Below are positions 1 to 9,965 of a stretch of 33,290 bases of DNA, in pieces. The stretch's first letter is position 1. Every line of letters begins with the position of its first letter. A program made the translations under genes and the position numbers. The notes below the pieces were generated by a model. The model was not told the origin of the DNA. It saw nothing but the letters and a program-made list of their open reading frames with translations, and made no database searches. The stretch is from Pseudomonadota bacterium (GTDB lineage: Bacteria; Pseudomonadota; Gammaproteobacteria; Burkholderiales; SG8-39): the NCBI GenBank assembly GCA_025352885.1, contig JANXRZ010000223.1, positions 1 through 33,290 of the forward strand. The letters are read 5' to 3'.

Positions 1-1830
1 CCACCGCAGTGGTCACCTCAGCGATGTTGCGGACCTGATTGGTAAGATTCGAGGCCATCGAATTGACGTTCTCGGTGAGGTCCTTCCACGTTCCGGCGAC
101 GCCGTGCACATTGGCCTGACCACCGAGCTTGCCCTCGGTGCCGACCTCGCGTGCGACGCGGCTTACTTCCGAGGCGAAGGCATTCAGCCGGTCCACCATG
201 GTGTTGATGGTTTCCTTCAACTCCAGGATCTCGCCCTTCACGTCGACGGTGATCTTGCGCGAGAGGTCGCCGTTCGCCACAGCGGTGGCCACGTTCGCAA
301 TGTTGCGCACCTGGCCCGTGAGGTTGTTGGCCATCGAGTTGACGTTGTCGGTCAGGTCCTTCCAGGTGCCGGCCACGCCTTCGACGGCCGCCTGCCCGCC
401 CAATCGACCTTCGGTGCCGACCTCGCGCGCCACGCGGCTCACCTCGCCCGCGAATGCGTTCAACTGGTCCACCATGGTGTTGATCGTGTTCTTGAGCTCG
501 AGAATCTCGCCGCGCACGTTGGCGGTGATCTTCTTGGAGAGGTCCCCCCGGGCCACAGCCGTGGTCACTTCCGCAATGTTGCGCACCTGGCCCGTGAGGT
601 TCGAGGCCATGAAGTTCACGCTGTCGGTCAGGTCCTTCCACGTGCCCGCAACGCCCGGCACGGCCGCCTGGCCGCCGAGCTTGCCTTCGGTGCCCACCTC
701 TCGCGCGACCCGCGTGACTTCCGAAGCGAAGCCGTTCAGCTGGTCCACCATCGTGTTGAAGGTGTTCTTCAACTCGAGAATCTCGCCCTTGACGTCCACC
801 GTGATCGTCTTCGACAGGTCGCCGTTGGCCACCGCGGTCGTCACCTCGGCGATGTTCCGCACCTGGTCGGTGAGGTTCGAGGCCATGAAGTTCACGTTGT
901 CGGTCAGGTCCTTCCAGGTGCCGGCCACGCCGGGGACCTGCGCCTGGCCGCCGAGCTTGCCCTCCGTGCCCACTTCCCGCGCCACGCGCGTGACTTCGGA
1001 AGCAAACCCGTTCAACTGGTCCACCATCGTATTCATGGTGTCCTTAAGGGCGAGGATCTCGCCTTTCACTTCGACGGTGATCTTGGAGGACAAGTCGCCC
1101 TTGGCGATTGCAGTTGCGACGCCCGCGATGTTGCGGACCTGGCCCGTGAGGTTCGAGGCCATCGAGTTGACCGAGTCGGTCAGGTCCTTCCACGTGCCCG
1201 CGATGCCCGGCACCTGCGCTTGCCCGCCGAGCTTTCCTTCGGTGCCCACTTCCCGCGCGACGCGCGTCACTTCAGAGGAAAAGCCGTTGAGCTGGTCGAC
1301 CATCGTGTTGATGGTCTCCTTGAGTTCCAGGATCTCGCCCTTCACATCCACCGTGATCTTGCGGGAGAGGTCGCCCCGCGCCACCGCGGTGGTCACCGTC
1401 GCAATGTTCCGGACCTGCGAGGTGAGGTTGTTCGCCATCGAGTTGACGTTGTCGGTCAGGTCTTTCCACGTGCCCGCCACGCCCGGCACGACCGCCTGGC
1501 CCCCGAGCCGGCCTTCGGTGCCCACTTCGCGGGCAACCCGGCTCACTTCACCGGCGAAAGCGTTGAGCTGGTCGACCATGGTGTTGGTCGCTTCCTTCAA
1601 CTGGAGAATCTCGCCGCGCACGTCCACCGTGATCTTCTTCGAGAGGTCGCCGTTGGCCACCGCGATCGTCACGTCGGCAATGTTGCGAACCTGCGCGGTG
1701 AGGTTGCCGGCCATCTGGTTCACCGAATCCGTGAGGTCTTTCCACACGCCCGACACGCCCTTGACCTTGGCCTGGCCGCCGAGCTTGCCCTCCGTCCCCA
1801 CCTCTCGTGCCACCCGGGTCACTTCGGAGG
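1..1830 (-). repeat. 276-bp tandem coding repeats (92-aa HAMP units)
   Basis: The GTWKDLT coding segment (plus-strand gtccttcca or close variants) recurs at 80, 356, 632, 908, 1184, 1460 and 1736, exactly 276 bases apart, so units are in frame with no indel. The first-encoded copies (near 1800) diverge most; the central copies differ mainly at synonymous positions. Such an array can expand or contract by recombination and can be mis-assembled from short reads. Confidence 0.95.
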
Positions 1831-2428
1831 TGAACACCGCGAGCTGTTCGATCATCGAGTTCACGAGCCTCGCCGAGCGGAGGAATTCACCCTTGAGCGC
1901 GCGTCCATCGACCTGCAGGTCCATCGACTGGTCAAGATCGCCCTTGGCCACCGCGCCGATGGTGCGGGCAATGTCGGTCGTCGGGCGCACCAGGTCGTCG
2001 ATCAGGGTATTTAGCGAATCGATCTTCCCGGCCCAGCTGCCCACAGCTCCGGGCACCGACATCCGTTGCGCGAGGCGCCCTTCCTTGCCGACCGTGGCGG
2101 ACAGGCGGGCCGCCTCGCGCGTAATGCGCTCTTCCCGGTCGATCGCCTCGTTGAACGCCTCTGCGATCCGCCCGTCGGTTCCATCCCAGTCCGCCGGCAG
2201 CCGCATGCGGAAATCACCGTCGCGGAAAGCCATGAGGCCGGCGAGGATCTGTCTGGAGCGGGTGTCGGCCAGCGCGCGTTGCGCTTTGAGCTCCGCAAAC
2301 TCAGCCTCGAGCGCCGGCAGCGGGACATAACTGCGCATCGATCCATTGCCGGGCTTTTGCTGCGACCGGGGCTTAGGCGAGAGCTTCGAGTCTTTCTTCT
2401 TGGTATTGGTCCGGCTTGCCTGCTCCAT
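1..2428 (-). CDS. Poly-HAMP sensor protein, probable hybrid histidine kinase (3' end beyond window)
   Basis: The minus strand is open from an ATG at 2428 to the window edge (about 809 codons), with an AGGAG ribosome binding site about 7 bases upstream. The first 50 residues are Lys/Ser-rich and show no membrane segment or signal peptide, so the protein should be cytoplasmic. After one divergent unit come seven near-identical 92-residue units, each containing VAREVGTEG(K/R)LGGQA, then GTWKDLT(D/E)xVNxMAxNLT, then GDLSxKITV and GEILxLK. These are tandem HAMP signal-relay domains as in fungal Nik1/class III kinases and their bacterial homologues. In that family the array is followed by GAF, HisKA, HATPase and receiver domains; that part is outside the window, so the kinase call is inference. 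No partner gene is visible. Confidence 0.88.
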   Translation of the reverse strand, partial: MEQASRTNTKKKDSKLSPKPRSQQKPGNGSMRSYVPLPALEAEFAELKAQRALADTRSRQILAGLMAFRDGDFRMRLPADWDGTDGRIAEAFNEAIDREERITREAARLSATVGKEGRLAQRMSVPGAVGSWAGKIDSLNTLIDDLVRPTTDIARTIGAVAKGDLDQSMDLQVDGRALKGEFLRSARLVNSMIEQLAVFTSEVTRVAREVGTEGKLGGQAKVKGVSGVWKDLTDSVNQMAGNLTAQVRNIADVTIAVANGDLSKKITVDVRGEILQLKEATNTMVDQLNAFAGEVSRVAREVGTEGRLGGQAVVPGVAGTWKDLTDNVNSMANNLTSQVRNIATVTTAVARGDLSRKITVDVKGEILELKETINTMVDQLNGFSSEVTRVAREVGTEGKLGGQAQVPGIAGTWKDLTDSVNSMASNLTGQVRNIAGVATAIAKGDLSSKITVEVKGEILALKDTMNTMVDQLNGFASEVTRVAREVGTEGKLGGQAQVPGVAGTWKDLTDNVNFMASNLTDQVRNIAEVTTAVANGDLSKTITVDVKGEILELKNTFNTMVDQLNGFASEVTRVAREVGTEGKLGGQAAVPGVAGTWKDLTDSVNFMASNLTGQVRNIAEVTTAVARGDLSKKITANVRGEILELKNTINTMVDQLNAFAGEVSRVAREVGTEGRLGGQAAVEGVAGTWKDLTDNVNSMANNLTGQVRNIANVATAVANGDLSRKITVDVKGEILELKETINTMVDRLNAFASEVSRVAREVGTEGKLGGQANVHGVAGTWKDLTENVNSMASNLTNQVRNIAEVTTAV

Positions 2429-2528
2429 CAGCTGCTCCTGAGTGGATCGAATGCCGCAAATGCGGCGGCGGGCGTGGCGCACCGCCGGCCCGGGTTAGTG
2501 GGTCGTTCAGTCATTCCGGTAAGACGGT

Positions 2529-2560
2529 GGTCGGCGCGAGCGAAGGCCGACCCCACTTTT
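2529..2560. other. Dyad followed by T4, terminator-like on the plus strand
   Basis: The 7-bp arms ggtcggc (2529-2535) and gccgacc (2546-2552) enclose a 10-base loop, and TTTT follows at 2557-2560. Read on the plus strand this resembles a weak intrinsic terminator, yet the flanking genes are both on the minus strand. It may be an intergenic repeat or an mRNA hairpin rather than a terminator. Confidence 0.4.
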
Positions 2561-2607
2561 GAGTTGTTCATTCGCGGTATCCCCGACGTTTCAGCGAATG
2601 CGGAAGG

Positions 2608-2678
2608 CGACATCTTCCGGGAATCGCCGGAAAGTGGATGTCGGGGTCTGTCCTACAACGTTAGGAAATTGCCTACAA
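2608..2678. promoter_or_regulatory. Intergenic control region: nested dyad plus 20-bp-spaced direct repeats
   Basis: The 254-base gap before the poly-HAMP gene holds a dyad with outer arms cgacatc (2608-2614) and gatgtcg (2637-2643), and inner arms ttccgg and ccggaa. Beside it are two direct copies of cctacaa at 2652-2658 and 2672-2678, two helical turns apart. On the minus strand these read TTGTAGG, in the orientation of the downstream sensor gene. That spacing suits a response-regulator dimer, but the protein is unknown. I see no coding sequence in this gap. Confidence 0.4.
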
Positions 2679-2682
2679 CCGA

Positions 2683-4968
2683 CTACGCCTTGAGGGTGAT
2701 CGGCTCGAGGGTTTCGCCTTGGGAGAACACCTGTCCAATCAAGGCGGCCTGCAGATAACCAAGCCCGTGGAGTGCTGCAATACAGCGCCCCGCCTGGTGC
2801 GCAGGCACGCTCGCGAGGAGCCCGCCCGCCGTCTGGGGATCGAAGACAAGCGAGTAGCGCGGATGCGAAACCATCGCTTCCTGGTTTCGCAGGGCGCGAC
2901 GCAGTCTCACATTGGCCGGTTGCAGGGAACTGAGGATGCCGGCCGCCACGGTCTCTTCAGCGCCTTCGAGCACAGGCAATGCACCGAGGTCGATCTCGGC
3001 ATCGACGCCCGACGCCTTGGTCATCTCGACGAGGTGCCCCAGCAGGCCGAAGCCGGTCAGGTCCGTGCACGCCGTCGCGCCATGCTCGATCAGGCAGCGC
3101 GCGCCGAGACGGTTCGATTGCACCATCGACTCGAGGGCAGCGTCGATCCAGCGCCCCCGGGCCTGCAGGCGGGCGTGAGCCGCGAACAGTGTCCCGGTGC
3201 CGATGGGCTTGGTCAGGATGAGGACGTCACCCGCCTGCATCCCGCCTTTTTTCAACACCCCGGCGAGGGACTCGTCGATGAGGCCGTTGACGGCAAAACC
3301 CAAGGCCAGCTCCGCGCCTTCGCCGGTGTGGCCGCCGACCAGCGCGCAACCGGCCTCGTTCAGGACCTCGATCGCGCCCGTCATCATTTGCATGAGGACG
3401 TCCTCCACCTTGGACTCGAGGCCGGGCGGCACGGTGACGATCGCGGTCGCGGACTGCGCTTCGGCGCCCATCGCGAAGATATCCCCGAGCGCATGGTTGG
3501 CCGCCACCTTGCCGAACAGGTAAGGGTCGTCGATGAAGGCGCGAAAAAAGTCGACGCTGTGCACGAGCGCCTTGCCGGGCGGCACCCGCAGCACTGCGGC
3601 GTCGTCCGGCGCATGCAGGCCGATCAGCACATCGCTGCGCTCGATAGGCTCGAGGGCGCCCAAGGCACGCGACAGGACACTCGCGCCGACCTTCGCGCCG
3701 CAGCCGCCACAGCGCATGGCTATCGCCGAAATCGCCTGCGCGGCCTCTTCAGCTTCCAGATGAACGGAAGGGGCCGCTGAGGGCCTGGGCGCAGCGGCGG
3801 ACTCCATCGCGGGCAGCTCGTTGAAGCGCCGCATGAAGCGGCGGTCGATCCAGTCCTTCCAACGCCACGCCCACGCACCCTCCAAATGCAGCGCGCCTCG
3901 CGAGGCAACGGCGTACCGGTCGCCCGTGCTGATCAGGGCCAGCCAGCTTTTCTGCGGGTGATAGTCCTTGAGCGGCGTGCCCTCAACCGCGCGACGCAGG
4001 TTTGCGGCCAGCGGCGGACCCTGGCGAACTGCAAAGACCCCGGCCTTCTCGCGCGGATGGTTGATCACGTTCGCGATATCGCCGACCGCGAAGATCTTCT
4101 CGTCGCTTTCCGTTTGAAGCGTGTCCGTCACGCGGATGAAACCGGCGTCATCCAGCGCGAGGCCAGTCTGTTTCAACCACTCCGCTCCCGCAGCGCGTGT
4201 CACCCAGACGATCTCGTCCGCATGGATCGCCTCGCCTCCTGCGGTCCAAAGTCCACCTGCTTCCACGCGGTTCACTTCCGCATTCAAGTGGAGGTGCACC
4301 CCGCGTTCCTGCAGCACGCGCTCGAATGCGCGGCGCACGGAAGCATTGTGCGTGGGCAGGATCCGGGGACCGGCATCGAGCAGGTGGAACTGCGGCGCTT
4401 GGGCTTCGCGCCCGAGCGCGCGCATTTCCTTCGCGAGCCGGTACTGCATGGCGAGCGTGAGCTCGACGCCGCCGGCGCCGGCCCCGACCACTGCTATCGA
4501 TTCGGCGCCCTCGTGCGCAAGCACGCGCTCGAGCAGCGCGAGCCATCGCGTGTTGAACGTGTTGATAGGCTTGACCGGCACGGCGTGCTCGGCAGCCCCG
4601 GGAACGGTTCCCAGCATGGGCGTCGAGCCGATGTTGATCGAGAGCTGGTCGTAGGGCACCGGTGGGCGGTTGCGGCAGAGGACCTTCTGCGCGCCGCGGT
4701 CAAGGCCGATCGCCTCATCGCGAAAAAAGCGCGCACCGGCAAATTCTGCGAGGCGCCGCAAATCGATGTGGACGTCGTCGTAAGCGTAATGCCCGGCGAT
4801 ATACCCGGGCAGCATCCCGGAGTAAGGCGTGTGGGTGTCGCGGCAGATGACGGTGAGGCGGACGCCGGGCATGCGGTGCATGCCGAAGCGGCGGATGACC
4901 CCTACGTGGCTGTGCCCGCCGCCCACGAGCACGATGTCCCTCAGTACCGGTCCGTTCGGCGATTGCAT
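2683..4968 (-). CDS. selD: Bifunctional NADH dehydrogenase-like / selenide, water dikinase fusion (SelD)
   Basis: This 761-residue fusion begins with an FAD/NAD(P) oxidoreductase domain, with the dinucleotide-binding motif IVLVGGGHSHVG at residues 12-23 and a second nucleotide site near VVGAGAGGVE. A short linker leads to a SelD domain from about residue 415. SelD makes selenophosphate from selenide and ATP for selenocysteine and 2-selenouridine in tRNA. The active-site pair is present as Cys423 (not selenocysteine) and Lys426 in CGGCGAK, and the ATP-binding DFFRAFIDDPY and GGHTGEG segments are intact. The ATG at 4968 has a GGGGAG site about 8 bases upstream. A GTG at 5037 would add 23 residues overlapping iscX and looks less likely. 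The fusion architecture is known, but its place 47 bases after iscX is notable. No selA, selB or selU is visible. Confidence 0.9.
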   Translation of the reverse strand: MQSPNGPVLRDIVLVGGGHSHVGVIRRFGMHRMPGVRLTVICRDTHTPYSGMLPGYIAGHYAYDDVHIDLRRLAEFAGARFFRDEAIGLDRGAQKVLCRNRPPVPYDQLSINIGSTPMLGTVPGAAEHAVPVKPINTFNTRWLALLERVLAHEGAESIAVVGAGAGGVELTLAMQYRLAKEMRALGREAQAPQFHLLDAGPRILPTHNASVRRAFERVLQERGVHLHLNAEVNRVEAGGLWTAGGEAIHADEIVWVTRAAGAEWLKQTGLALDDAGFIRVTDTLQTESDEKIFAVGDIANVINHPREKAGVFAVRQGPPLAANLRRAVEGTPLKDYHPQKSWLALISTGDRYAVASRGALHLEGAWAWRWKDWIDRRFMRRFNELPAMESAAAPRPSAAPSVHLEAEEAAQAISAIAMRCGGCGAKVGASVLSRALGALEPIERSDVLIGLHAPDDAAVLRVPPGKALVHSVDFFRAFIDDPYLFGKVAANHALGDIFAMGAEAQSATAIVTVPPGLESKVEDVLMQMMTGAIEVLNEAGCALVGGHTGEGAELALGFAVNGLIDESLAGVLKKGGMQAGDVLILTKPIGTGTLFAAHARLQARGRWIDAALESMVQSNRLGARCLIEHGATACTDLTGFGLLGHLVEMTKASGVDAEIDLGALPVLEGAEETVAAGILSSLQPANVRLRRALRNQEAMVSHPRYSLVFDPQTAGGLLASVPAHQAGRCIAALHGLGYLQAALIGQVFSQGETLEPITLKA

Positions 4969-5015
4969 CTGTGGTGCTCCCCTTCCCCGATGGTGCGACG
5001 GCGGATCGAAACAGT

Positions 5016-5210
5016 CTAGTCCGCTTCCTCCATCCACATCGCCTGGATCGCTTCCAGGATTTTCTCGCCCGATTTTTTCGGGTCGTCCTCGAAGCCGGGG
5101 AGCTCAGTCACCCAGCGGTGCAGGTCGGTAAAGCGCACGAGCTGCGGATCCTGGTCCGGATGCGCCTCGAGCAGCGCGATCGCAATGTCGCGCGAATCGG
5201 TCCATTTCAT
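5016..5210 (-). CDS. iscX: Fe-S cluster assembly protein IscX
   Basis: This 64-residue acidic protein begins MKWTDSRDIAIAL and contains DLHRWVTELPGF and the C-terminal EAIQAMWMEE, the hallmarks of IscX (YfhJ). IscX binds IscS and iron and tunes the rate of cluster assembly. Its length matches the family (about 66). The ATG at 5210 shares one base with the fdx stop (TGATG), so the two genes are probably translationally coupled. A longer reading frame to 5321 only overlaps fdx and has no family support. Confidence 0.93.
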   Translation of the reverse strand: MKWTDSRDIAIALLEAHPDQDPQLVRFTDLHRWVTELPGFEDDPKKSGEKILEAIQAMWMEEAD

Positions 5211-5548
5211 CAGTGCAGCTCCCGCGCATGGTTGATCGTGTACTTCGGGATTTCGATGGTCAGGTCTTCGCCGTTGACCAGCGCCTGGCAGGAGAGCCGC
5301 GACTGTGCTTCGAGCCCCCAAGCCTTGTCGAGCATGTCTTCCTCTGATTCAGTTGCCTCGGCCAGCGACTCGCCGCCTGAGCGCACCACCACATGGCAGG
5401 TCGTGCAGGCGCAGGACTTCTCGCAGGCGTGTTCGATCTCGATGCCGTGCTGGAGCAGCGTGTCGCAGATCGACACACCGTCTTTCGCTTCGATTTCCGC
5501 GCCCTTGGGGCAAAGCTGCGCATGGGGCAGTACGGTGAGCTTGGGCAT
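5210..5548 (-). CDS. fdx: ISC-system [2Fe-2S] ferredoxin Fdx
   Basis: This 112-residue adrenodoxin-type ferredoxin delivers electrons for cluster assembly on IscU. The four ligands sit at Cys42, Cys48, Cys51 and Cys87, the spacing of E. coli Fdx; Cys46 is an additional cysteine also seen in the family. The ATG directly follows the hscA stop codon (TAG-ATG) with no gap. It is the penultimate gene of the ISC cluster. Confidence 0.96.
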   Translation of the reverse strand: MPKLTVLPHAQLCPKGAEIEAKDGVSICDTLLQHGIEIEHACEKSCACTTCHVVVRSGGESLAEATESEEDMLDKAWGLEAQSRLSCQALVNGEDLTIEIPKYTINHARELH

Positions 5549-7417
5549 CTAGAGCTTCAGGTTGGCGATCTTCTGGCCGGTAAGCGCGGTACGCACGCTG
5601 CGGTCCATGCGGCGGGCGGCGAAGTCCTCGGTCACGCGGTTCAGTGCGTCGGAAGACGCCTTGATCGCGCGATGGTCTTCGCCCGTCACGGCTGCGGCAA
5701 GCGCTTCCAGGCGGCAGTCGATGTCCGTGCGCTCTGCGGGACTGAGCAGCGCGGCATCTGCGGCCAGCGCGGCGCGCACCGCTTCGAGCAGGCGTTCGCC
5801 GTCGACCCTGGCCTCCTGCAGCGCCCTTGCGTGCATGTCCTCGCGCGCATGGTCGAAGGAATCCTTCAGCATGCGCGAAATGTCTTCATCGGCCAGGCCA
5901 TACGACGGCTTCACCTCGATGGAGGCTTCGGCGCCGGTGGTCTTTTCCTTGGCGCTGACCGACAACAGGCCGTCGGCATCCACCTGGAACGCCACGCGGA
6001 TGCGCGCGGCTCCGGCAACCATCGGCGGAATACCGCACAATTCAAACCGGGCAAGCGAACGGCAGTCTGAAACGAGTTCGCGCTCGCCTTGCACGACGTG
6101 GAAGCTCATCGCCGTCTGGCCGTCCTTGAATGTCGTGAATTCCTGCGCGCGCGCCACGGGAATAGTGGAGTTGCGGGCAATCACCCTTTCGACCAGACCG
6201 CCCATCGTCTCAACGCCAAGCGAAAGCGGGATCACATCGAGCAGCAGCCAGTCCTCGCCAGAGGTCTTGTTGCCCGCGAGCACGTTTGCCTGGATCGCCG
6301 CACCCAGCGCGACCACCTTGTCCGGGTCGAGGTTGTTCAGCGGGTCGCGTTTGAAAAACTCCGCCGCGGCGCGCTGGATCTGCGGCATGCGCGTCGAGCC
6401 GCCGACCATGACCACGCCTTTGACGTCGTCGATCGAGAGCCCCGCGTCGCGAAGCGCCTTCCGGGTCGGCCCCAAGGTCTTGGCGACGAGCGTCTGCGTG
6501 ATCTCCGCGAAAATTTCGGTGGTCAAGGTTGCCTCGACGACATCGCCGGTGGCGAGCCGCGCCGTAATCCGCGCCGTGCCATGCAGTGTCAGCGCTTCCT
6601 TGGCCTCGCGTGCCTTGGTGAGCAGCAACCGCGTGTCCTCTGCCGAGAGCGGAGTCAGCTCGGCCTGTTCGAGCAGCCAGCAGAACACGCGATGGTCGAA
6701 ATCGTCGCCGCCGAGGGCCGCGTCGCCATTCGTTGCGAGCACCTCGAACACGCCTTTCGACAGGCGCAGGATCGAAATGTCGAAAGTCCCGCCGCCGAGG
6801 TCGAACACCGCATACACGCCTTCGGCCGCGTTATCGAGACCGTAGGCAATGGCCGCCGCCGTCGGCTCGTTCAGGAGGCGCAGCACATTGAGACCGGCGA
6901 GCCTTGCCGCATCCTTCGTTGCTTGACGCTGCGCATCGTCGAAATAAGCCGGGACGGTGATGACCGCGCCGACAAGGTCGCCGCCGAGCGAAGACTCGGC
7001 GCGCTTTCTTAAGACCTTGAGAACCTCCGCGGAAACTTCGACCGGGCTCCGCACCCCCGCGACGGTGCGAAGCTGCACCATCCCGGGCGCATCGACAAAA
7101 TCGTAGGGCGTGTTCTCGATGTTGGCCACATCCTTGAGCCCGCGCCCCATGAAGCGCTTGGCTGACAGGATGGTGTTACGGGCATCGCTCGACTGCGCGT
7201 CCTGCGCGGGGTAGCCCACTTCCGTCCGGCCGTCGGGGAAGAACCGGACCACCGAAGGCAGCAGAACCCGGCCGAGTGCGTCGGGCAGACACACCGAAGT
7301 GCTGCTGCGGACGGTGGCGACCAGCGAATTGGTCGTCCCAAGGTCGATGCCGACCGCGAGACGGTGCTCGTGCGGCGCACTGGATTCGCCCGGCTCGGAG
7401 ATTTGCAGCAGCGCCAT
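5549..7417 (-). CDS. hscA: Fe-S assembly Hsp70 chaperone HscA
   Basis: This 622-residue specialised Hsp70 uses ATP to promote cluster release from IscU, stimulated by HscB. The ATPase domain (to about residue 385) carries [13 protein letters not shown], the phosphate-binding FDLGGGTFD and [12 protein letters not shown] substrate-binding domain and alpha-helical lid follow. The length fits HscA (about 616) and lacks the long DnaK tail. The ATG at 7417 lies two bases after the hscB stop. IscU in this window carries the LPPVK peptide that HscA recognises. Confidence 0.97.
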   Translation of the reverse strand: MALLQISEPGESSAPHEHRLAVGIDLGTTNSLVATVRSSTSVCLPDALGRVLLPSVVRFFPDGRTEVGYPAQDAQSSDARNTILSAKRFMGRGLKDVANIENTPYDFVDAPGMVQLRTVAGVRSPVEVSAEVLKVLRKRAESSLGGDLVGAVITVPAYFDDAQRQATKDAARLAGLNVLRLLNEPTAAAIAYGLDNAAEGVYAVFDLGGGTFDISILRLSKGVFEVLATNGDAALGGDDFDHRVFCWLLEQAELTPLSAEDTRLLLTKAREAKEALTLHGTARITARLATGDVVEATLTTEIFAEITQTLVAKTLGPTRKALRDAGLSIDDVKGVVMVGGSTRMPQIQRAAAEFFKRDPLNNLDPDKVVALGAAIQANVLAGNKTSGEDWLLLDVIPLSLGVETMGGLVERVIARNSTIPVARAQEFTTFKDGQTAMSFHVVQGERELVSDCRSLARFELCGIPPMVAGAARIRVAFQVDADGLLSVSAKEKTTGAEASIEVKPSYGLADEDISRMLKDSFDHAREDMHARALQEARVDGERLLEAVRAALAADAALLSPAERTDIDCRLEALAAAVTGEDHRAIKASSDALNRVTEDFAARRMDRSVRTALTGQKIANLKL

Positions 7418-7419
7418 GG

Positions 7420-7944
7420 CTAACGATCGAGCGCTTCGTGCGCTTCGTGGATTTCTTCGCCGAAGCGGGAGAGGAACTGCAGCTCCCGCAGCGTCGCCAC
7501 TGCGGCGGGATAGTCTTTTTCGCCATCGATCTTGGCCGCGAGGATGGCCTCCAGCCGCTGACGGTCGCGCAGGAGCTGCGCGGACAATGCATCGAGCGCT
7601 GCGGAGTCCCGCGCCTCTTCGAGCGACTCGCGCAATTCCATCTGCCGCATGAGGAACTCCGGTGCCATGGCGGTGTTCGTCTCGAACCCGACATCTTCCC
7701 CCGCCTGCTCCAGCAGGTACTTGGCGCGCAACACAGGGTCTTTCAGCGTGCGATAGGCTTCATTCACCCGCGTGGCCCACTGCAGCGAGGCACGCTTCTC
7801 CGCCTCACCCGAATTCACGAAGCGGTCCGGATGGATGCGCGCCTGGATCTCGCGGTAAGCGCGCTCCAGAGCGACGGCGTCGAGCACATAGGCGGTTGGC
7901 AGGCCGAACAACGAGAAATGGTCCTGGGCGATGTTTGGCGTCAT
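7420..7944 (-). CDS. hscB: Fe-S assembly co-chaperone HscB
   Basis: This 174-residue J-domain protein presents IscU to HscA. The J domain occupies about residues 9-80, with the HPD motif at 38-40, and is followed by the C-terminal IscU-binding helical bundle. The ATG at 7944 gives the usual length (about 171-175). The same frame stays open to 8022, but that would overlap iscA and add an unrelated 26 residues, so it is rejected. The gene ends two bases before hscA. Confidence 0.95.
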   Translation of the reverse strand: MTPNIAQDHFSLFGLPTAYVLDAVALERAYREIQARIHPDRFVNSGEAEKRASLQWATRVNEAYRTLKDPVLRAKYLLEQAGEDVGFETNTAMAPEFLMRQMELRESLEEARDSAALDALSAQLLRDRQRLEAILAAKIDGEKDYPAAVATLRELQFLSRFGEEIHEAHEALDR

Positions 7945-7991
7945 GGCGTGAAAAAGGGGCTTGCGCCCCCGGTTGACTTCCGGCCGCCGGG

Positions 7992-8315
7992 CTAGATGTT
8001 GAAGCTCTCGCCGCAGCCGCACTCGTCTTTCACGTTCGGATTCCTGAACTTGAACCCTTCGTTCAGGCCTTCGCGCGTGTAGTCGAGTTCGGTGCCATCG
8101 ATGTAAGGCAGGCTTTTGGGGTCGACGAGGACCTTCACGCCGTGGCTGTCGAACAGCACGTCGTCCGAATTCACCGCATCGGCGAATTCCAGCTTGTAGG
8201 CCATTCCCGAGCAGCCCGTCGTGCGCACGCCCAGGCGCAGGCCCACGCCCTTGCCGCGCTTGGCCAGGTACCCGCTCACGTGGTCGGCGGCTTTCTCGGT
8301 CAGAGTGATCGCCAT
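7992..8315 (-). CDS. iscA: A-type Fe-S carrier IscA
   Basis: This 107-residue carrier has the three conserved ligands Cys35, Cys99 and Cys101 (TTGCSGMAY and DECGCGESF), matching E. coli IscA. It receives or stores Fe-S clusters and passes them to target proteins. The ATG at 8315 starts MAITLTEKA, the family start; the upstream extension to 8366 would overlap iscU. It lies four bases after the iscU stop and 47 bases before hscB. Confidence 0.96.
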   Translation of the reverse strand: MAITLTEKAADHVSGYLAKRGKGVGLRLGVRTTGCSGMAYKLEFADAVNSDDVLFDSHGVKVLVDPKSLPYIDGTELDYTREGLNEGFKFRNPNVKDECGCGESFNI

Positions 8316-8319
8316 ATTC

Positions 8320-8700
8320 TTACCCGTGTTTCTGCTTGTAGTCGGCCACAGCCGCCTTGATCGCATCCTCGGCGAGGATCGAGCAGTGGATCTTTACGGG
8401 CGGCAGCGCAAGTTCTGCTGCGATCTGCGTGTTCTTGATGCCCATGGCTTCGTCCAGCGTCTTGCCCTTGACCCATTCGGTGATCAGCGACGACGAAGCG
8501 ATGGCCGAGCCGCAGCCATAGGTTTTGAAGCGCGCATCTTCGATCGTGCCGTCCTTGCCGACCTTGATCTGCAGCTTCATGACGTCGCCGCAGGCCGGCG
8601 CGCCGACCATGCCGGTGCCGACCGAATCGTCGCCCTTTTCAAACGAGCCGACGTTGCGGGGATTCTCGTAGTGATCGATGACTTTGTCGCTGTATGCCAT
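8320..8700 (-). CDS. iscU: Fe-S cluster scaffold IscU
   Basis: This 126-residue scaffold is where [2Fe-2S] clusters are built from IscS sulfur. Ligands Cys37, Asp39, Cys63, His105 and Cys106 are all present, and residues 99-103 form the LPPVK peptide recognised by HscA. The ATG at 8700 yields [18 protein letters not shown], the conserved N-terminus. The longer frame to 8739 overlaps iscS and is rejected. An intergenic distance of 23 bases separates it from iscS. Confidence 0.97.
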   Translation of the reverse strand: MAYSDKVIDHYENPRNVGSFEKGDDSVGTGMVGAPACGDVMKLQIKVGKDGTIEDARFKTYGCGSAIASSSLITEWVKGKTLDEAMGIKNTQIAAELALPPVKIHCSILAEDAIKAAVADYKQKHG

Positions 8701-8723
8701 GGCAAGCTCCTGTTCAGCTCTTT

Positions 8724-9932
8724 CTAATGCGCAGCCCACTGGACGGTGCTGAGATCAACGCCGTCCTTATACATTTCCCACAGCGGGGACAACTCCCGCA
8801 ATTTCGCCACCTTGGTCTTGACCAGGTTCACTGCGAAATCGACTTCCTCGGCCGTGGTGAATTTCCCCAGCGTGAAGCGGATGGACGAATGCGCCAGCTC
8901 ATCCGACCGCCCGAGCGCTCGCAACACATATGAAGGCTCAAGGGAGGCCGACGTGCAGGCCGAGCCCGAGGACACCGCGATGTCCTTGATCGCCATGATG
9001 AGCGATTCGCCCTCGACGTAATTGAAGCTCACGTTCAGGTTGCCCGGGATGCGGCGATCGAGGTCGCCGTTCAGCACCACGGCTTCCATTTCACGCAGGC
9101 CGTTCCACATGCGGTCGCGCAGCATGCGGATGCGCTCGTTGTCTGAAGCCATTTCCGCTTTGGCAATGCGGGCCGCCTCGCCCATGCCGACGATCTGGTG
9201 CGTTGGCAGCGTACCCGAGCGGAAACCGCGCTCATGCCCGCCGCCGTGGATTTGCGCTTCGACGCGAACGCGCGGCTTCCTGCGGATGTACAGCGCGCCA
9301 ATGCCTTTGGGGCCATACATCTTGTGCGCGGTGATGGTCATCAGGTCGACTTTGAGCTTCGAGAGGTCGATCTCCACCTTGCCCGCGGCCTGCACCGCAT
9401 CGCTATGGAAGATGATGCCCTTGGCGCGGCAGATTTCGCCGAGCTCGGCGATCGGCTGGATGACGCCGATTTCGTTGTTCACCATCATGATCGAGGCGAG
9501 GATGGTGTCGGGGCGGATCGCCGCCTTGAATTTCTCGACGTCGACCAGGCCGTTTTCCTCGACATCGAGGTAGGTGCACTCGAAGCCCTGGCGTTCCAAC
9601 TCGCGCATGGTGTCGAGCGTGGCCTTGTGCTCGGTCTTTTGCGTGATGAGGTGCTTGCCCTTGGTCTTGTAGAACTGGGCCGCGCCCTTGATCGCAAGGT
9701 TGTTGCCCTCGGTCGCACCCGAAGTCCAGACGATTTCCCTCGGATCCGCGCCGAGCAGCGTCGCCACATGGCTGCGCGCCTCCTCGACCGCCTCTTCAGT
9801 CTTCCAGCCATAGGCGTGCGAACGCGAAGCCGGATTTCCGAAGTGCTCGGTCAGGTACGGGATCATCTTTGCCGCGACGCGCGGATCGACCGGCGTGGTG
9901 GCGGAGTAATCGAGGTAAATCGGGTACTTCAT
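8724..9932 (-). CDS. iscS: Cysteine desulfurase IscS
   Basis: This PLP enzyme of about 402 residues takes sulfur from L-cysteine for Fe-S clusters, thiolated tRNA and cofactors; in E. coli it also mobilises selenium toward SelD. Conserved features are [10 protein letters not shown] at the N-terminus, the PLP lysine Lys204 in [11 protein letters not shown], and the persulfide-forming cysteine Cys326 in [10 protein letters not shown]. The C-terminus ends in VQWAAH, typical of IscS. The start at 9932 matches the family ([10 protein letters not shown]). An in-frame ATG at 9953 adds seven residues, sits 12 bases after the iscR stop and cannot be excluded; neither has a strong ribosome binding site. 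Confidence 0.97.
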   Translation of the reverse strand: MKYPIYLDYSATTPVDPRVAAKMIPYLTEHFGNPASRSHAYGWKTEEAVEEARSHVATLLGADPREIVWTSGATEGNNLAIKGAAQFYKTKGKHLITQKTEHKATLDTMRELERQGFECTYLDVEENGLVDVEKFKAAIRPDTILASIMMVNNEIGVIQPIAELGEICRAKGIIFHSDAVQAAGKVEIDLSKLKVDLMTITAHKMYGPKGIGALYIRRKPRVRVEAQIHGGGHERGFRSGTLPTHQIVGMGEAARIAKAEMASDNERIRMLRDRMWNGLREMEAVVLNGDLDRRIPGNLNVSFNYVEGESLIMAIKDIAVSSGSACTSASLEPSYVLRALGRSDELAHSSIRFTLGKFTTAEEVDFAVNLVKTKVAKLRELSPLWEMYKDGVDLSTVQWAAH

Positions 9933-9965
9933 CGCGGAAGCTTCGTTTTTCATCGCCCGTGGCCC

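Noticed and set aside
1..1830. Regular repeats as a CRISPR array
   Set aside because: The 276-bp period has no short repeat/spacer structure and every unit is in-frame coding sequence.
104..2330. Two long plus-strand reading frames (636 and 733 codons)
   Set aside because: They are antisense shadows of the GC-rich HAMP repeats and mirror the 276-bp periodicity; the minus-strand frame gives recognisable HAMP sequence.
2529..2560. Intrinsic terminator for selD
   Set aside because: The T-run is on the wrong side for minus-strand transcription, and no plus-strand gene lies upstream.
4969..5037. GTG-started 23-residue extension of SelD
   Set aside because: It overlaps iscX, has no family-like sequence, and the ATG at 4968 has a good ribosome binding site.
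2719..5552. Plus-strand frames opposite selD, iscX and fdx
   Set aside because: No recognisable family; the minus strand carries conserved genes with ribosome binding sites.
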